Notes under the pieces: model-generated
The model's input: the letters and a program-made list of their open reading frames with translations, nothing else
Told to the model about the DNA's origin: nothing
Databases searched by the model: none
Part shown: one piece after another, positions 7,452-15,619 of the stretch
How the letters are laid out: every line of letters starts with the position of its first letter
Position numbering within the stretch: position 1 is the stretch's first letter
Assembly: GCA_017412765.1 (NCBI GenBank)
Contig: JAFPWN010000052.1
Location: 1-55,852 of the forward strand
DNA from: Oscillospiraceae bacterium
GTDB lineage: Bacteria; Bacillota; Clostridia; Oscillospirales; Oscillospiraceae
Length of the DNA stretch: 55,852 nt
Reading direction: 5' to 3'
Made by a program: the position numbers and the translations under genes

Positions 7452-9187
7452 TATTCCTCGCCTCCCTTCGTCTGCTGTGTGTAGATCTCGCGGTAGATCT
7501 CGCTCGAAGCCATAAGAGAGTCGTGCGTGCCCTGGGCTACGATGCCGCCGCCGTCCATAACGAGTATGAGGTCGGCGCTCTCTACCGAGGCGACGCGCTG
7601 AGCGATTATGATCTTGGTCGTTTCGGGAATGTACTTGCGGAAGCCCTGACGGATAAGCGCGTCGGTCTTTGTATCGACGGCTGAGGTGGAGTCGTCGAGA
7701 ATGAGTATCTTCGGCTTTTTTAGAAGCGCGCGGGCTATGGTAAGGCGCTGCTTCTGACCGCCTGAGACGTTCGTGCCGCCCTGCTCGATCTTCGTGTCGT
7801 AACCATCGGGAAAGCTCATTACGAAATCGTCCGCCTGAGCGAGCTTAGAGGCCTCGCGTATCTCCGCGAGAGTGGCTTTCTCGTTGCCCCAGCGGAGGTT
7901 GTCCGCGATAGTGCCGGAAAACAGCTCGTTTTTCTGAAGCACCATAGCGACGGCGTCCCTGAGAACTGTGAGATCGTATTTTCGCACGTCCACGCCGCCT
8001 ACCCTGAGAGAGCCTTCGGTGACGTCATAGAGGCGCGGAATGAGCTGAACGAGCGTCGTCTTGCCGACTCCGGTGCCGCCGAGGATACCGACGGTCATGC
8101 CGCTGTCGATGTGGAGGTTGATATTCTCAAGCGCGCTGCGCTCAGCCTTTTCGGAGTATTTGAAGGATACGTTTTCAAAGTCGATGGAGCCGTCCCTGAC
8201 CTCGCAGACGGGGTTCTCGGGGGTCTCGATGCTCGGCTCCTCGCTCAGCACCTCGTAAACGCGCTTTGCCGCCTCAAGGCTCATCGTGAGCATGACGTAG
8301 ACCATGCTGAGCATCATGAGGCTCATGAGTATCTGCATACCGTAGGTCAGCATCGCGGAGATCTGACCGACGTCGATGAGCGCGCCCTTGGAGGTTACTA
8401 CGAGCCTCGCGCCGACGAGCATGACGAACACCATGTTGCCGTAAACGCAAAGCTGCATGAGCGGGCTGTTCAGCGCGACTATGCGCTCGGCGCGGGTGAA
8501 GTCGTCGCGTATCGCGTCGGAGGCTCTGCCGAACTTTTCCTTTTCGTACTCCTCGCGGGCAAAGCCCTTGACAACGCGCATTGCGCGCACGTTCTCCTCG
8601 ATGGACTCGTTGAGGCGGTCGTACTTCTTGAATACCGCGCGGAATGCGGGCATGGCGTTTTTGCCGATGAAGATAAGACCGACAAGGAGCACCGGGATGA
8701 TTACTACGAAGCTTGTCGCAAGCGCGCCGCCCATGTAGTAGGCCATGATGACGGAGAAAATGAAGTTCAGCGGCGCGCGGAGCGCTATGCGAATGAGCAT
8801 CATAAAGCCCATCTGAACGCTCTGCACGTCGGTCGTCATTCTCGTGACGAGCGAGGAGGACGAGAACTTGTCTATGTTTTTGAACGAAAAACGCTGTACG
8901 GAGTGGTAAAGATCGTGTCTCAGATTCTTTGCAAAGCCGGTAGAGGCTCTTGCCGAGGTAAAGCCGGCGGCAGCGCCGCAGCTCAGGCTCAGCATTGCGA
9001 GCAGAACGAGCAGACTGCCGAGCCGCACTATGCTGCCCATGTCGACCCCGGCCTTGATGGAATTTACAAGGTCAGCCGTCAGAAACGGGATTATCGCCTC
9101 GATAACGACCTCCGCGATGATAAAGAACATCGTGATGAGCGCCGGCGCCTTGTATTCCCTCACGCACTGTGAGAGCCGTTTTAACAA
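7451..9187 (-). CDS. ABC exporter half-transporter, degenerate-site subunit
   Basis: 578 aa. Membrane domain with six helices plus an ATPase domain: Walker A GGTGVGKTT, signature VSGGQKQ, Walker B ILILDDSTSA and H-loop IIIAQRVAS. Asp replaces the catalytic Glu and Gln replaces the H-loop His, the same substitutions described for TM287. This protein therefore builds the non-hydrolysing site, with the LSQGQ signature of its partner. I start it at TTG 9187, which follows a strong AGAGGTGAT ribosome site. The open frame continues upstream through the promoter and a mobile element, which is not coding. First gene of a two-gene operon with a consensus promoter. Confidence 0.9.
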   Translation of the reverse strand: MLKRLSQCVREYKAPALITMFFIIAEVVIEAIIPFLTADLVNSIKAGVDMGSIVRLGSLLVLLAMLSLSCGAAAGFTSARASTGFAKNLRHDLYHSVQRFSFKNIDKFSSSSLVTRMTTDVQSVQMGFMMLIRIALRAPLNFIFSVIMAYYMGGALATSFVVIIPVLLVGLIFIGKNAMPAFRAVFKKYDRLNESIEENVRAMRVVKGFAREEYEKEKFGRASDAIRDDFTRAERIVALNSPLMQLCVYGNMVFVMLVGARLVVTSKGALIDVGQISAMLTYGMQILMSLMMLSMVYVMLTMSLEAAKRVYEVLSEEPSIETPENPVCEVRDGSIDFENVSFKYSEKAERSALENINLHIDSGMTVGILGGTGVGKTTLVQLIPRLYDVTEGSLRVGGVDVRKYDLTVLRDAVAMVLQKNELFSGTIADNLRWGNEKATLAEIREASKLAQADDFVMSFPDGYDTKIEQGGTNVSGGQKQRLTIARALLKKPKILILDDSTSAVDTKTDALIRQGFRKYIPETTKIIIAQRVASVESADLILVMDGGGIVAQGTHDSLMASSEIYREIYTQQTKGGEE

Positions 9188-9220
9188 ATAAATCACCTCT
9201 TGTGTCAGATTAACTTTTGC

Positions 9221-9249
9221 ATTATACATTAAAACATAAAAATGTTCAA
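9221..9249 (-). promoter_or_regulatory. Promoter of the ABC-exporter operon
   Basis: On the minus strand, TTGAAC (9249-9244), 17-bp spacer, TATAAT (9226-9221), about 34 bp before the TTG start. Confidence 0.75.
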
Positions 9250-9274
9250 TGAACAATTTGTGAATAAAAGAAAA

Positions 9275-9300
9275 AAACCGCCCTGCGAGCAGAGCGGTTT
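9275..9300 (-). terminator. Terminator hairpin, left copy flanking mobile element B
   Basis: AAACCGC (9275-9281) pairs with GCGGTTT (9294-9300). Read leftward it is followed by a run of T (complement of 9271-9277), so it acts as the rodA terminator. The same 29-bp sequence (ending TTTGAG) recurs exactly at 9464-9492 beyond the element. Confidence 0.75.
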
Positions 9301-9303
9301 GAG

Positions 9304-9463
9304 ACTGTAGACAAAAAGGAAAAGCGTTGAATAAAGGAGGCGGGGATCTGTGAAGGGGCCGGCCGAGAGGCCCCTTCACGTCGCATCACCCGCCCGCAGG
9401 CGTCATATTTTGCGCTCAGAGAGCGCAAAATATGTTCGATGCGGAGACTTTGTCGACGCATTG
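9304..9463 (+). mobile_element. MITE-like element, copy B
   Basis: Runs from ACTGTAGACAAA to GTCGACGCATTG. The internal hairpins have GTGAAGGGGCC arms and CATATTTTGCGCT arms. It is nearly identical to copies A and D. It separates two identical 29-bp copies of a terminator hairpin, the sign of insertion with target duplication. Exact ends are ambiguous by 2-3 bases because AG/GAG is shared with the target. Confidence 0.88.
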
Positions 9464-9489
9464 AAACCGCCCTGCGAGCAGAGCGGTTT
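9464..9489 (-). repeat. Terminator hairpin, right copy flanking mobile element B
   Basis: Exact duplicate of the 9275-9300 hairpin. It is rodA-proximal but has lost the U-run, which remains with the other copy. Confidence 0.75.
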
Positions 9490-9652
9490 GAGAAAGCAGA
9501 TTTTTGCCTCAGCAGCCGAAGCCGAAAAGGCGGCAAATGAGATAGAAAAGATTATTTATGCACATTTTCGTGACCTCCATAGGTAAATTTGTTCCGGAAC
9601 GATGCCATTTTACCCGAAAATGAGCTGCTTTTCAAGGAACAATATATGGAAA

Positions 9653-10777
9653 TCAGTAATTGTTGAACATAACGGGCTTCGGCTTCGCCTTGATGCCGGA
9701 AACTATGCCGACGGCGGCGAACGACGCGACTATCGAGGAGCCGCCGGAGGAGAAGAACGGGAGAGTTATGCCTATGACCGGCGCAACGCCGAGGCACATG
9801 CCGATGTTCTCCGCGGTCTGGATGAGCAGCATCGCCGCGATGCCGACGCATACGAGCGCGCCCATTCTCGACTGGCAGCGCATACCGATTATCAGTATTC
9901 GCACGATTATTGCGATAAGCAGCGCGATGACGAGAATACAGCCGACCATTCCGAGCTCCTCACCCGCAGCGGTGAATATGAAGTCCGTGCGCTGCCTCGG
10001 AATCGAGCCGGACTGCGTGAGCGTACCGTTGCCGAGACCCATTCCGAATAATCCGCCGCCGGCGATCGCAGCCTTCGACTGATTTGTCTGCCAGGTGATG
10101 CCGAGACCGGTCGCGTCGACCGAGGCCGGGTCGAAGATCGCTATAATCCTGTTGCGGCGAGTATCGTTGAGCATTCCCCAGATGTAGGGCGAGGCGACGA
10201 CTGTTCCGGTCAGCGCGATGAGGAACCAGTAGATCTTAAGCCCGCCGGCAAAGAGCATAACGGCGAAGATGAAGAGAAATATGAGCGCGCTGCCGAGGTC
10301 GGAGGATACGACGTAAATGAGGGCGAAGTAAACGGCAAAAATCACTCCCATTACGATCAGTGAAACGATATTGTCCAGCTTGCGCTCTTCGGTGAACTTT
10401 GTGATAAACCGCGCGAGGATTATGATGAAAAAGAGCTTAACGACCTCCGAGGGCTGAAGTCCGATTCCGAGAAACCGGAGCCAAGCGTGGTTTCCGCCCT
10501 CGCCGTAGCCGAGAGGGGTGAGCAGGAGCAGGATCAGAAGCACGCCGGTTATAAAGAGGATCACCCAGTTGTCCGCGAGAATGTCGATGTCGAGAAGCGA
10601 CAGAACGACGTAGGCGAAAATGCCGATGACAATGGCGAAGATCTGAGTGGGAACGGACCCCGGCGCGCAGGTGTTTATCAGAACTACGCCGTAGGCGCTC
10701 GCGGCAAGGGCGAGCAGAATGAGCGGCGTGTCCGTTTTTTTGAGATATTTTCCGATGGAAAGAACGGCTTTCTTCAT
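9653..10777 (-). CDS. rodA: RodA/FtsW-family peptidoglycan glycosyltransferase
   Basis: 374 aa, about ten membrane helices. A SEDS-family enzyme that polymerises lipid II into glycan strands with a class B penicillin-binding protein. Visible family marks are the GGNHAWLRFLGIGLQPSE segment near residue 107, the conserved loop WQTNQSKAAIAGGGLFGMGLG, RQRTDFIFTAAGEELG, and the C-terminal LPFFSSGGSS. The short form, without the long tails of FtsW, favours RodA (cell elongation). SpoVE cannot be excluded in a spore former. The ATG at 10777 has AAAGGTG upstream; earlier in-frame starts lie in the promoter. It is transcribed alone, divergent from tsaE. Confidence 0.88.
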   Translation of the reverse strand: MKKAVLSIGKYLKKTDTPLILLALAASAYGVVLINTCAPGSVPTQIFAIVIGIFAYVVLSLLDIDILADNWVILFITGVLLILLLLTPLGYGEGGNHAWLRFLGIGLQPSEVVKLFFIIILARFITKFTEERKLDNIVSLIVMGVIFAVYFALIYVVSSDLGSALIFLFIFAVMLFAGGLKIYWFLIALTGTVVASPYIWGMLNDTRRNRIIAIFDPASVDATGLGITWQTNQSKAAIAGGGLFGMGLGNGTLTQSGSIPRQRTDFIFTAAGEELGMVGCILVIALLIAIIVRILIIGMRCQSRMGALVCVGIAAMLLIQTAENIGMCLGVAPVIGITLPFFSSGGSSIVASFAAVGIVSGIKAKPKPVMFNNY

Positions 10778-10808
10778 TGTGTACACCTTTACGAAAATTC
10801 TACCCTGT

Positions 10809-10837
10809 ATTGTAACATTATTTTTCCGCTTCGTAAA
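10809..10837 (-). promoter_or_regulatory. Putative rodA promoter
   Basis: On the minus strand, TTTACG (10837-10832), 17-bp spacer, TACAAT (10814-10809). It sits in the divergent rodA/tsaE spacer. Confidence 0.5.
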
Positions 10838-10896
10838 CAAAATTTTTCTTTCGATTTTCGGTAAGATGTGTTATACTCTTCTGGAAGGTGAAAAAT

Positions 10897-11316
10897 ATGA
10901 CGTTTTTTACAAATTCCGAGGCTGAAACGTCGGCGCTCGGAGAAAAGCTTGCCGCCCGCCTCGCTCCCGGCGCGGTAGTTGCCATGTACGGCGGTCTCGG
11001 CGCGGGTAAGACCGCGTTTACGCGCGGGCTTGCGCGGGGACTCGGACTCAGCTCGAGGGTTTCAAGCCCGACCTTTACAATAGTAAACGAATACCTCGGC
11101 AGAGTACCGCTCTTCCATTTCGATATGTACCGCCTCGGCGACGCTGACGAGCTGTTTGAAATCGGCTGGGAGGATTATCTTGCGCGCGGCGGAGTGTGCG
11201 TAGTCGAGTGGAGCGAAAACGTCGAGGGCGCGTTCCCGCCGGAGTCGATAGTCGTAAAGATCGAAAAGACCGGCGACAGCGAGCGCAGAATAGAAATAGA
11301 AGGTATCGAATTATGA
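10897..11316 (+). CDS. tsaE: TsaE, ATPase of the tRNA t6A-modification complex
   Basis: 139 aa. Small P-loop ATPase needed, with TsaB and TsaD, to make N6-threonylcarbamoyladenosine at position 37 of ANN-decoding tRNAs. Walker A is GGLGAGKTAF at about residue 33, followed by SSPTFTIVNEY, HFDMYRL and GWEDYL, all TsaE hallmarks. I use the ATG at 10897, 6 nt after GGAAGGTG; the GTG at 10888 overlaps that ribosome site. A TATACT -10 with an upstream TG lies at 10872-10877. It overlaps tsaB by 4 bp. Confidence 0.93.
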   Translation: MTFFTNSEAETSALGEKLAARLAPGAVVAMYGGLGAGKTAFTRGLARGLGLSSRVSSPTFTIVNEYLGRVPLFHFDMYRLGDADELFEIGWEDYLARGGVCVVEWSENVEGAFPPESIVVKIEKTGDSERRIEIEGIEL

Positions 11317-12026
11317 GAATACTCAGCGTAGAATCCTCGGCAAAAGCGGCTTCTGTCGCGCTCAGCGAGGATGGAAGGCTCGTCAGCCAGTATTTCTCGG
11401 CTTCACAGCTCACGCACTCGAAAACTCTCCTCAAAATGGCGGAGGATATGCTGAATAACCAGGAGCTTGCTATGTCGGATATCGACGCCGTAGCGGTGGC
11501 GATAGGTCCCGGCTCGTTCACGGGCGTGAGGATCGGAGTCGCCGCGGCAAAGGGGCTGTGCTGGGGCGCGGACAAGCCCGCCATCGGCGTATCGACGCTT
11601 GAGGCGATGGCATATCACGGCATCGACCGCGCGGGGAGCGTGATATGCGCCTGCATGGACGCCCGCAGGGGCGAGATCTACAACGCGCTCTTTGAAACTG
11701 ACGGCGAAAACCTCGTCAGATTGTGCGAAGACAGGGCCGTGCCGATAGATAAAATCGTCGAGGAAGCAAAAAATTCCAAAAAGGATTATTTTTTTCTTGG
11801 AGACGGCGCGAAGCTGTGCTATAATAGATTTTTGGAAGAGGGCATAAAGTGCGCAATCGCGCCGGAGCCTATGCTCCTTCAGACCGCCTGGGGCGTAAGC
11901 CGGGCGGCGGCAGGTAAACAAGCTGAGGACGCTCAGGATCTCACACCCCGCTATCTCCGTCTGAGTCAGGCGGAGCGCGAGAGAAACGAGCGCCTCAGAA
12001 GAGAAAAAAATATTACGGAGGACTGA
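11313..12026 (+). CDS. tsaB: TsaB, tRNA threonylcarbamoyladenosine complex subunit
   Basis: 237 aa. Non-catalytic partner of TsaD with the Kae1/ASKHA fold. MRILSVESSAKAASVAL at the N-terminus, LTHSKTLLKM, and the very conserved AIGPGSFTGVRIG near residue 70 identify it. The C-terminal part is variable, as usual, ending in a charged tail. The ATG overlaps the tsaE stop (ATGA). upp follows after a GGAGG ribosome site, so a tsaE-tsaB-upp transcript is likely. The catalytic tsaD is not next to it; a TsaD-like paralogue is at 22859. Confidence 0.92.
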   Translation: MRILSVESSAKAASVALSEDGRLVSQYFSASQLTHSKTLLKMAEDMLNNQELAMSDIDAVAVAIGPGSFTGVRIGVAAAKGLCWGADKPAIGVSTLEAMAYHGIDRAGSVICACMDARRGEIYNALFETDGENLVRLCEDRAVPIDKIVEEAKNSKKDYFFLGDGAKLCYNRFLEEGIKCAIAPEPMLLQTAWGVSRAAAGKQAEDAQDLTPRYLRLSQAERERNERLRREKNITED

Positions 12027-12029
12027 ACT

Positions 12030-12674
12030 ATGTTCTACAACGGCGACGAAAAAGTAGTTGTCATGGACCATCCCCTTGTTGCGCACAAGCTTTCCATCAT
12101 GCGCGACAAGAACACCAGCGTCAAGGATTTCCGCGAGCTCGTAAGCGAGATCGGAATGCTCATCACCTACGAGGCAACGAGAGATCTGCCCCTCACAACT
12201 CACAGGATCGAGACTCCTATCTGCGAGATGGACGCTCCCGTTCTCGAGGGTAAAAAGATTGCTGTCGTTCCCATCCTCCGCGCCGGTCTCGGCCTTGTTG
12301 ACGGCGTTCTGAGAATGGTGCCGTCAGCCCGCGTAGCTCACATCGGTATGTACCGCGACGAGGAGACTCTTGAGCCGCACGTCTACTTCTGCAAGACCCC
12401 GAAGGATATCGCGGAACGCGATATAATGATCGTCGATCCGATGCTCGCAACTGGCGGAAGCGCCGACGCCGCCATCGCAGAGATGAAAAGGCGCGGCTGC
12501 AAGCACATCAAGCTCGTGGTGCTCGTCGCGGCTCCCGAGGGAATCGCCTGCATCCGCAAGAACCATCCCGACGTCACTATCTACTGCGGCGCCGTTGACC
12601 AGAAGCTCAATTCCAACGGCTATATCGTTCCCGGCCTCGGCGACGCCGGCGACCGTATCTTCGGAACGAAATAA
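12030..12674 (+). CDS. upp: Uracil phosphoribosyltransferase
   Basis: 214 aa, full length. Converts uracil and PRPP to UMP in pyrimidine salvage. The PRPP loop is [15 protein letters not shown] (about residues 131-145), preceded by the [11 protein letters not shown] block, and the uracil-binding C-terminus ends [16 protein letters not shown]. Start ATG with GGAGG 7 nt upstream, 3 bp after tsaB. Confidence 0.97.
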   Translation: MFYNGDEKVVVMDHPLVAHKLSIMRDKNTSVKDFRELVSEIGMLITYEATRDLPLTTHRIETPICEMDAPVLEGKKIAVVPILRAGLGLVDGVLRMVPSARVAHIGMYRDEETLEPHVYFCKTPKDIAERDIMIVDPMLATGGSADAAIAEMKRRGCKHIKLVVLVAAPEGIACIRKNHPDVTIYCGAVDQKLNSNGYIVPGLGDAGDRIFGTK

Positions 12675-12700
12675 TATTATCTAAATAAGAGGGTGACCGT

Positions 12701-13129
12701 ATGCCTAATTATGACAGCCTGAAACTTGAAAACCAGATCTGCTTCCCGCTCTATGCCTGCTCCAGGGAAATCATCAAGCGCTATAAGCCGTTTCTTGACG
12801 AGATCGATCTGACCTACACGCAGTACATCACCATGATGGTGCTGTGGGACAAAAAGACCGTAACCGTCAAGGAGCTCGGCAGCAGCCTCTACCTCGACAG
12901 CGGAACACTGACCCCGCTTCTCAAAAAGCTCGAGCAAAAGGGTTATCTGACCCGCCGCCGCAGCGAGGAGGACGAGCGCAACCTCAACGTGACCATCACC
13001 GAAGCCGGTGAGGAACTTAAAAAGAAGGCTGTCCGGATACCCGAGAGAATGTCCGAATGCGTCGCTCTCGAGCCTGATGAGGCAAAGGAGCTGTACAGAC
13101 TGCTGTACAAGGTACTGCAAAGCGAATAA
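12701..13129 (+). CDS. ohrR: MarR-family regulator, OhrR-like peroxide sensor
   Basis: 142 aa. Winged-helix MarR-family repressor. The N-terminus LKLENQICFPLYACSREIIKRYKP closely follows OhrR (shown here in overlapping part), including the Cys in QICFPLY that is the organic-hydroperoxide sensor in Bacillus OhrR. The recognition-helix region SGTLTPLLKKLEQKGY and wing RRRSEEDERN also match. One-Cys OhrR proteins release DNA when that Cys is oxidised. No ohr gene is adjacent, so its targets are unknown. Ribosome site GAGGGTG. A strong terminator follows. Confidence 0.82.
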   Translation: MPNYDSLKLENQICFPLYACSREIIKRYKPFLDEIDLTYTQYITMMVLWDKKTVTVKELGSSLYLDSGTLTPLLKKLEQKGYLTRRRSEEDERNLNVTITEAGEELKKKAVRIPERMSECVALEPDEAKELYRLLYKVLQSE

Positions 13130-13134
13130 TAAGT

Positions 13135-13166
13135 GTGCCGCAGCTTTTTGCTGCGGCACCTTTTTT
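13135..13166. terminator. Terminator shared by ohrR and spoIVB
   Basis: GTGCCGCAGC (13135-13144) pairs with GCTGCGGCAC (13150-13159), loop of five T, then CTTTTTT. It serves ohrR on the plus strand and overlaps the convergent spoIVB stop. Confidence 0.9.
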
Positions 13167-14139
13167 ATGCTGCCGGGTCGTAGATGCCGCGCTCTCGGCA
13201 CTCTTCGAGCATTTTCTGAATGGAAACGGCGTATCCGCGCGTCGGGTCGGAAATGAGAACGTGCGTGACCGCTCCGACGAGCTTGCCGTCCTGAACGATG
13301 GGGCTTCCGCTCAGACCCTGCACGATCCCGCCGGTCTTGGCGATAAGCTCGGGGTCTGTAACCCGCACCATCATGCACTTGGCTCCGTCCGGATCCGGAT
13401 AGACTCTCGTGATCTCTATCGCATATCGGTTACGCACTCCGTCCGGCGAGGCTATGATCTCGGCTTCTCCGGTGCGCGCCTCCGCGCCGACCGGAATCGC
13501 GCCCGTATCCTCCGGGGAGTCCATAGTTCCGAAGATGCCGACTGAGGAGTTTACCGTGATCGTACCGAGAACGTTGTCACCGACCTCTCCCGTAAGCTCG
13601 CCCGGCTCGCCGGGCTTTCCCCGCAAAACGCCCGAGAGCACGCAGTCGCGTATCTCGCCGTCGTCACCGACGGATTCGTCCGATACGGGATGCCCGAGAG
13701 CGCCGAAAACACCCGAGGCGGGGTCGTAGAACGTAACCGTGCCGATGCCCGAGATACCGTCGCGTATCCAGACGCCTATATAGCACTCGCCGCCGCTGCG
13801 GTAAGGCTCAATGACTGCGGTAAACTCCTCGCCGCCTCTCTCGCAGAGGACTGTCAGCGCGCCGTCGGCTTCCGCGACAGCGCCGACAAGGTCGCTCGCG
13901 TTCTCAAGCCTCTTTCCTCCGAGAGAGATAAGCTTATCGCCCGGCTGAAGTCCGGCCTCTCTCGCTGGCGCTCTGCCGTCCTTCTCGCCGAGCTCCGTTA
14001 TCACAAGCCCCGTGCCGACCGTTATGCCGCGCACCTCGCCCACCGGTACGAGCTCCGTCGGACTGTCCCACGCGAGAGCCGGGACGCTCAAAAGGCAGAA
14101 GGCAAGCGCAAGGGCGGCAAATTTAATGGTTTTTTTCAT
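13165..14139 (-). CDS. spoIVB: SpoIVB serine peptidase
   Basis: 324 aa. The forespore-secreted S55 protease that triggers SpoIVFB and hence sigma-K activation in the mother cell. A signal peptide occupies about residues 1-24, followed by a short PDZ domain (GREAGLQPGDKLISLGGKR-like, about 55-110). The peptidase has the catalytic His in FGALGHPV and the Ser in GLSGSPIVQDG, with GAVTHVL following. At 324 aa it is shorter than Bacillus SpoIVB, mostly at the N-terminal side. Start ATG 14139 has AAAGGAGTG upstream. It faces away from spo0A, unlike the usual spoIVB-spo0A tandem. Confidence 0.9.
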   Translation of the reverse strand: MKKTIKFAALALAFCLLSVPALAWDSPTELVPVGEVRGITVGTGLVITELGEKDGRAPAREAGLQPGDKLISLGGKRLENASDLVGAVAEADGALTVLCERGGEEFTAVIEPYRSGGECYIGVWIRDGISGIGTVTFYDPASGVFGALGHPVSDESVGDDGEIRDCVLSGVLRGKPGEPGELTGEVGDNVLGTITVNSSVGIFGTMDSPEDTGAIPVGAEARTGEAEIIASPDGVRNRYAIEITRVYPDPDGAKCMMVRVTDPELIAKTGGIVQGLSGSPIVQDGKLVGAVTHVLISDPTRGYAVSIQKMLEECRERGIYDPAA

Positions 14140-14348
14140 TATTTCACTCCTTTCCGATTGCTTATTATGTCCCGCCGCGCGGCAGGTATATGAGGGAAAA
14201 AACGCGAATTCAGGCATAAAATGGAGGCACTGCGCCGATTTAATATAAATTCCAGAAATTTCCAAAATTATGCTTGCAATAATTTCCAATATGTGGTAAT
14301 TTATATTTGCCTCAGGGCAGTGGGAAATACAATTTGGAGGAATTCAAT

Positions 14349-15104
14349 ATGGAAAATAAACAAACTGTTCTTGTACTTATGGGAAGCGAGGAGGGGGCGG
14401 CAGGCGTCTGCCGGATCGCGGAGGAAGCGCGTGACCTTACGGCCGTTGTCGGCTCGCCTGAAAAGGGAGCCGCGCGCGAAGCCTCGGAGAAGAGAGCCGA
14501 TATCATTCTCGCTGACGCCGCGGCGATTGAGAGCGGAGCGGCCGAGCTTTCTGACTGGCTCGAAAGCCTGCCGATACGCGAAAAGCCGGAGATCATCCTC
14601 GTTAACTGCTCGCCGGAAAGGGCGAAGGAGCTCGGAGTGAAGCTCTTCACGACAGAAGAAGACGAAGCTGAGATACGCGACAGGCTTTCTCAGGCGCAGG
14701 CGCGCCTCCGCGCTCTCGACGAGGAGTACAGCCGCGACCTGCGTCTCATCGGTGAGGTTACGGAGATAATCCATGAGATCGGCATACCGGCGCATATCAA
14801 GGGCTATCAGTACCTCAGAGAGTCGATAGTGCTGACGGTGAAGGATATGCGGCTCATAAACGCAGTCACAAAGGAGCTGTACCCGGAGGTCGCGCGCAGA
14901 TTCAGCACCCTCCCGAGCCGCGTCGAGCGCGCCATACGCCACGCGATCGAGGTCGCGTGGGACAGAGGCGACGTAGACGTTTTGCAGCGCTACTTCGGCT
15001 ATACGGTGTCGGGGCTCAAGGGCAAGCCGACGAATTCGGAGTTCATCGCCATGATCGCAGACAAGCTCTACTTAAAGCACGAGAACGACAAGAGAAGAAT
15101 GTGA
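14349..15104 (+). CDS. spo0A: Spo0A, sporulation regulator with a degenerate receiver
   Basis: 251 aa. The C-terminal half (about residues 138-245) is a clear Spo0A DNA-binding domain: [39 protein letters not shown] and [15 protein letters not shown]. The N-terminal 125 residues align as a receiver but are unusual. DIILAD keeps an Asp (56) where the phospho-acceptor would be, yet the acidic pair of strand 1 is replaced (VLVLMGSEE), the Thr after strand 4 becomes IILVNC, and the strand-5 Lys region reads VKLFTTEED. Mg-dependent phosphorylation therefore looks impaired or altered. Ribosome site GGAGG 8 nt before the ATG. Divergent from spoIVB. Confidence 0.92.
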   Translation: MENKQTVLVLMGSEEGAAGVCRIAEEARDLTAVVGSPEKGAAREASEKRADIILADAAAIESGAAELSDWLESLPIREKPEIILVNCSPERAKELGVKLFTTEEDEAEIRDRLSQAQARLRALDEEYSRDLRLIGEVTEIIHEIGIPAHIKGYQYLRESIVLTVKDMRLINAVTKELYPEVARRFSTLPSRVERAIRHAIEVAWDRGDVDVLQRYFGYTVSGLKGKPTNSEFIAMIADKLYLKHENDKRRM

Positions 15105-15128
15105 GAAAGTCTGTACAACTAAATTGCG

Positions 15129-15169
15129 AAAAGCGCCTTCGGGAATTATTTTTCCCAAAGGCGCTTTTT
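15129..15169. terminator. Bidirectional terminator between spo0A and the XRE gene
   Basis: AAAAGCGCCTT and AAGGCGCTTTT arms with an inner GGGAA/TTCCC extension. U-runs occur in both directions, so it ends spo0A and the convergent regulator gene. Confidence 0.88.
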
Positions 15170-15176
15170 GTAGTAT

Positions 15177-15488
15177 TTATTTTTCTTTAAGTCTGTTAAT
15201 AAAGCTTAGTATCATAAGCTGATCGGACTCTCGCAGATACTTCATTTCCTCCGCTGCCTTCTGAACAAGTGGGGGAGTATCAGAACCTTCATCAAAGAAT
15301 TGCTGCGGTGTTATTTCAAAATAATCGCAGATAGCTAAAAATTCACGCATCGGCGGCAGAGCCTTGCCGGAGGAAATATTATAAACATATCCGCGGCTAT
15401 GCCCTAAATCGTAGCTCATCTGATACTCAGAAACGCCCTTTTCCAATCTAAGCTGTGTAATTCTCTCACGGACAAAATCCTCTGTCAT
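15177..15488 (-). CDS. XRE-family helix-turn-helix regulator
   Basis: 103 aa. A Cro/CI-type HTH occupies about residues 8-65: ERITQLRLEKGVSEYQMSYD, then LGHSRGYVYNISSGKALPPM, then LAICDYFEITPQQFFDEG. The C-terminal 35 residues are a helical, probably dimerising tail. Ribosome site GAGGTGAG 5 nt before the ATG. It marks the left edge of the AT-rich islet and is divergent from the secreted protein at 15620, so it may regulate that gene; this is inference from position. Confidence 0.82.
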   Translation of the reverse strand: MTEDFVRERITQLRLEKGVSEYQMSYDLGHSRGYVYNISSGKALPPMREFLAICDYFEITPQQFFDEGSDTPPLVQKAAEEMKYLRESDQLMILSFINRLKEK

Positions 15489-15547
15489 ATTGGCTCACCT
15501 CGCCTTAATGATAGAGTATTGTAAACTGAAAATAGTAGAAATATTTA

Positions 15548-15588
15548 TGTCGAAAGTATTGAAATAGTCAAAGATTATATGTTATAAT
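15548..15588 (+). promoter_or_regulatory. Promoter with a possible 0A box before the secreted Ig-like protein
   Basis: TTGAAA (15559-15564), 18-bp spacer, TATAAT (15583-15588). TGTCGAA, the core of the Spo0A box, lies at 15548-15554 just upstream of the -35. A single 7-bp match in AT-rich DNA is weak evidence for Spo0A control. Confidence 0.5.
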
Positions 15589-15619
15589 ACTATTACAAAA
15601 ATATTTAGGGGGTATTCCA

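Noticed and set aside
9188-9379. 64-codon N-terminal extension of the upstream ABC subunit
   Set aside because: It covers the promoter and part of mobile-element copy B; the TTG at 9187 has a strong ribosome site and gives the normal family length.
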